Origin: Micrococcales bacterium
Lineage (GTDB): Bacteria > Actinomycetota > Actinomycetes > Actinomycetales > Dermatophilaceae
Length of the DNA: 16,690 nt
Direction of reading: 5' to 3'
NCBI GenBank assembly: GCA_030452775.1
Contig: JAKDLQ010000019.1
Coordinates: 1 to 16,690 of the forward strand
A program made the translations under genes and the position numbers. The notes below the pieces were generated by a model that saw only the letters and a program-made list of their open reading frames with translations, ran no database searches and was not told where the DNA came from. Shown piece by piece: positions 14,880 to 16,690 of the stretch. Position 1 is the stretch's first letter; each line of letters begins with the position of its first letter.

Positions 14880-15836
14880 TCAGACCCGGTTGGCTGCCAG
14901 GACCGAGAGCAGCTCGTACCCGACATGTGCAGCGGCGATCCCGGTGATCTCGGCGTGGTCGTACGGAGGTGACACCTCGACGATGTCGGCTCCGACCAGG
15001 TCCGTGCCGACCAGGGCGCGCAGCGTCTGCAGCAGCTCCCGGCTGGTCAGGCCGCCGGCCTCGGGCGTACCGGTCCCGGGAGCGTGGCCGGGGTCGAGGA
15101 CGTCGATGTCGATCGACGCATAGATCGGACCCTCGCCGAGCCTGGCGCGCATCTGCTCGGCCAGCTCCGTGACGGAAGAGTCCTGGAACCGGTCGGCTCG
15201 GATGATCTGGAAGCCGAGCCGAACGTCGTCGTCGATGTCGGACTTGGCGTAGAGCGGACCGCGGATCCCCACGTGCATGCAGCGTTCGGGATCGAGCAGG
15301 CCCTCTTCGGACGCACGCCGGAAGGGAGTGCCGTGGGTGTAGGGAGCGCCGAAGTAGGTGTCCCAGGTGTCCAGGTGGGCATCGAAGTGCACGACTCCGA
15401 TCGGCCCGTGCTTGCGGTGCGCAGCCCGCAGGAGGGGAAGCGCGATCGTGTGGTCGCCGCCGAGGGTGAGCATGGCGGTCCCGGCATCGGCGAACTCATG
15501 CGCGGCCTGCTCGAGCCTGTCGACCGCCTCGGCGATGTCGAAGGGGTTGAGGCCGATGTCGCCGGCATCTGCGACCTGCTGGGTGCCGAACGGGTGAATG
15601 TCCAAGGGGGCGTGATAGGGGCGCAACAGCTTGGACGCGGCTCGGATGTGCCCGGGCCCGAAGCGGGCTCCCGGGCGGTAGCTGACACCACTGTCGAACG
15701 GGACCCCGACGACGGCCACATCGGTGTTGTCGAGTCCGCCTACCTCGTCAACGCGGGGAATCCGAGCGAAGGTGGCCGGCCCGGCGAATCGTGGCACGAC
15801 GGTGGCGTCGACCGGACCGATTGGATCGTCGTTCAT
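14880..15836 (-). CDS. Agmatinase-family ureohydrolase
   Basis: This 318-residue enzyme of the arginase/agmatinase superfamily hydrolyses a guanidino group to urea and an amine with a binuclear metal centre, usually manganese. All expected metal ligands are present: H129 in GGDHT, D152, H154 and D156 in FDAHLD, and D243 and D245 in SIDIDVLDPGHAPGTGTPE. HGTPFRRA (168-175) and EVSPPYD (287-293) are also typical. ATG 15836 has a GTGAGG Shine-Dalgarno seven bases upstream and is preferred to the ATG at 15848. A TAGTTT hexamer (minus strand, 15879-15884) is a weak -10 candidate. The true substrate could be agmatine (SpeB), 4-guanidinobutyrate (GbuA-like) or another guanidino acid; the fold and ligands do not decide. 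The adjacent symporter suggests catabolic use of an imported substrate. Confidence 0.9.
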   Translation of the reverse strand: MNDDPIGPVDATVVPRFAGPATFARIPRVDEVGGLDNTDVAVVGVPFDSGVSYRPGARFGPGHIRAASKLLRPYHAPLDIHPFGTQQVADAGDIGLNPFDIAEAVDRLEQAAHEFADAGTAMLTLGGDHTIALPLLRAAHRKHGPIGVVHFDAHLDTWDTYFGAPYTHGTPFRRASEEGLLDPERCMHVGIRGPLYAKSDIDDDVRLGFQIIRADRFQDSSVTELAEQMRARLGEGPIYASIDIDVLDPGHAPGTGTPEAGGLTSRELLQTLRALVGTDLVGADIVEVSPPYDHAEITGIAAAHVGYELLSVLAANRV

Positions 15837-15961
15837 GAGGCACCTCACCGGGGAGAGCGACCATTGGCTGTCCCGAGGAAACTACCAGGGGCTGAGCCTC
15901 GCGACCATCGGCAGGAGAAGCTGAGGTCCGGGAGACCGAATAGGAGTCAAACCCAGCGGCA

Positions 15962-15967
15962 TACAGT
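15962..15967 (+). promoter_or_regulatory. Candidate -10 element giving a leaderless M3 peptidase transcript
   Basis: TACAGT is followed by six bases (GCCGGT) and then the GTG at 15974. It lies in the divergent region between the agmatinase-family gene and the peptidase gene. No clear -35 or Shine-Dalgarno is present. Confidence 0.5.
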
Positions 15968-15973
15968 GCCGGT

Positions 15974-16690
15974 GTGACCGCCAACCCCGTCGCCAGCGCG
16001 CCCAGCCCCCTGACCCTGCCGGCCAAGGACTGGCTCGGCTGGCTCGGCAGTCGAGGCGACGAGCAGCTGGCCACGGCGCGCGGACGCGCCGAGGCGCTCA
16101 AGGCGGCCCCGCCGACGGAGGCGCTCGGGGCGCTGCAGGTGTGGAACGACGTGCACGTCGGTCTGGCCAACGCGGCGGCGGTCGGGTCGCTGCTCGCCGA
16201 GGTGCACCCCGATCCTGTCGTGCGGGAGCGAGCCGAGGAGATCGTGCAGGCGGCGCAGAAGCTCGACACCGACCTGGGGCTCGACCCAGGCCTTTACGCC
16301 GTCTTCGAGCGCCTCGACGGCAGCGACCTCGACCCGGATGCGGCACGCGTCCTCGAGCGCACGCTGCGCGACTTCCGGCGTGCAGGGGTCGACCGCGACG
16401 TGGCGACGCGGGATCGGTTGCGCGAGCTCAGTGAGCGCTCCGTGCTGCTCAGCCAGGAGTTCTCGAAGAACATTCGCGAAGACGTGCGCAGCATCGCGGT
16501 GCGCCCCGACCAGCTGGCCGGCCTGCCAGCAGACTGGGTGGCCTCGCACCCAGCGGGGGAGGGCGGGCTCGTCACGGTGACGTCCGACTACCCGGATGCC
16601 ATCCCGTTCCGGACGTTCGCAGAGGATGCGGAGGCCCGGCGGGACCTGACGAGGGTGTGCCTCAACGTGGGGTGGCCGTCCAATGATGTT
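15974..16690 (+). CDS. M3-family metallopeptidase, 5' part only
   Basis: An open frame of 239 codons starts at GTG 15974 and runs uninterrupted to the window end, so the gene is truncated by the boundary. The translated part matches the N-terminal helical region of M3 (thimet oligopeptidase / oligopeptidase A / PrlC type) zinc peptidases, cytoplasmic enzymes that cut short peptides. Recognisable stretches are RDFRRAGVD, LSQEFSKNIREDVRSI, the LAGLPADWV segment followed by TVTSDYPDAIPF, and CLNVGWPSND at the end. The catalytic HExxH motif lies further downstream in this family and is outside the window, so activity cannot be judged. GTG 15972 is out of frame. The start is supported by TACAGT six bases upstream. 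Confidence 0.85.
   Translation, partial: MTANPVASAPSPLTLPAKDWLGWLGSRGDEQLATARGRAEALKAAPPTEALGALQVWNDVHVGLANAAAVGSLLAEVHPDPVVRERAEEIVQAAQKLDTDLGLDPGLYAVFERLDGSDLDPDAARVLERTLRDFRRAGVDRDVATRDRLRELSERSVLLSQEFSKNIREDVRSIAVRPDQLAGLPADWVASHPAGEGGLVTVTSDYPDAIPFRTFAEDAEARRDLTRVCLNVGWPSNDV

Noticed and set aside
15084..15977. Plus-strand open frame (297 codons) opposite the agmatinase-family gene
   Set aside because: It is antisense to a gene with a complete set of metal ligands; the translation is Val/Asp/Gly-rich without motifs.

Overview
This window reads as chromosomal DNA of a high-GC actinomycete. The codons strongly favour G or C in third position, GTG starts are common, and the left half carries an actinobacterial housekeeping gene order. 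The proteins look most like those of the Micrococcales (Intrasporangiaceae-like), but that narrower placement is an impression from protein style and not a measurement.

Left half (1-8126). A G-rich heptanucleotide repeat (1-56) lies just downstream of rpmB (L28, minus strand). A divergent promoter region separates rpmB from a rightward series: a FakA/YloV-type DhaL kinase, recG, rsmD, coaD, a YceD/DUF177 protein, rpmF (L32), rnc and mutM. These genes are tightly packed, with gaps of 1 to 10 bases inside sub-blocks. Promoter-like breaks occur before coaD and before the DUF177 gene. Together they serve ribosome assembly (L28, L32, RsmD, RNase III, YceD), DNA repair (RecG, MutM), coenzyme A synthesis (CoaD) and probably fatty acid phosphorylation (FakA-like).

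Middle (8127-13350). A leftward block faces mutM: a rhomboid-like membrane protein, a ferredoxin-reductase-type flavoprotein, a sodium/solute symporter and a 94-residue two-helix membrane protein that follows the symporter by 11 bases. A rightward AlkZ-like (HTH_42) winged-helix protein is divergent from the rhomboid gene.

Right (13383-16690). An agmatinase-family ureohydrolase and a second, different sodium/solute symporter form a leftward pair, suggesting uptake and hydrolysis of a guanidino compound. Divergent from it, the 5' part of an M3-family metallopeptidase gene runs off the end.

No stretch over 300 bases lacks a gene. I see no tRNA, rRNA, CRISPR, insertion sequence, phage gene or toxin-antitoxin pair, and no obvious new multi-gene system. 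The most useful signals are a repeated leaderless-start layout (TANNNT, six bases, then ATG or GTG) at four genes, the symporter with its small membrane partner, an AlkZ-like protein with an altered catalytic-region motif, a rhomboid with an altered active-site motif, and the edge repeat with G-quadruplex geometry.
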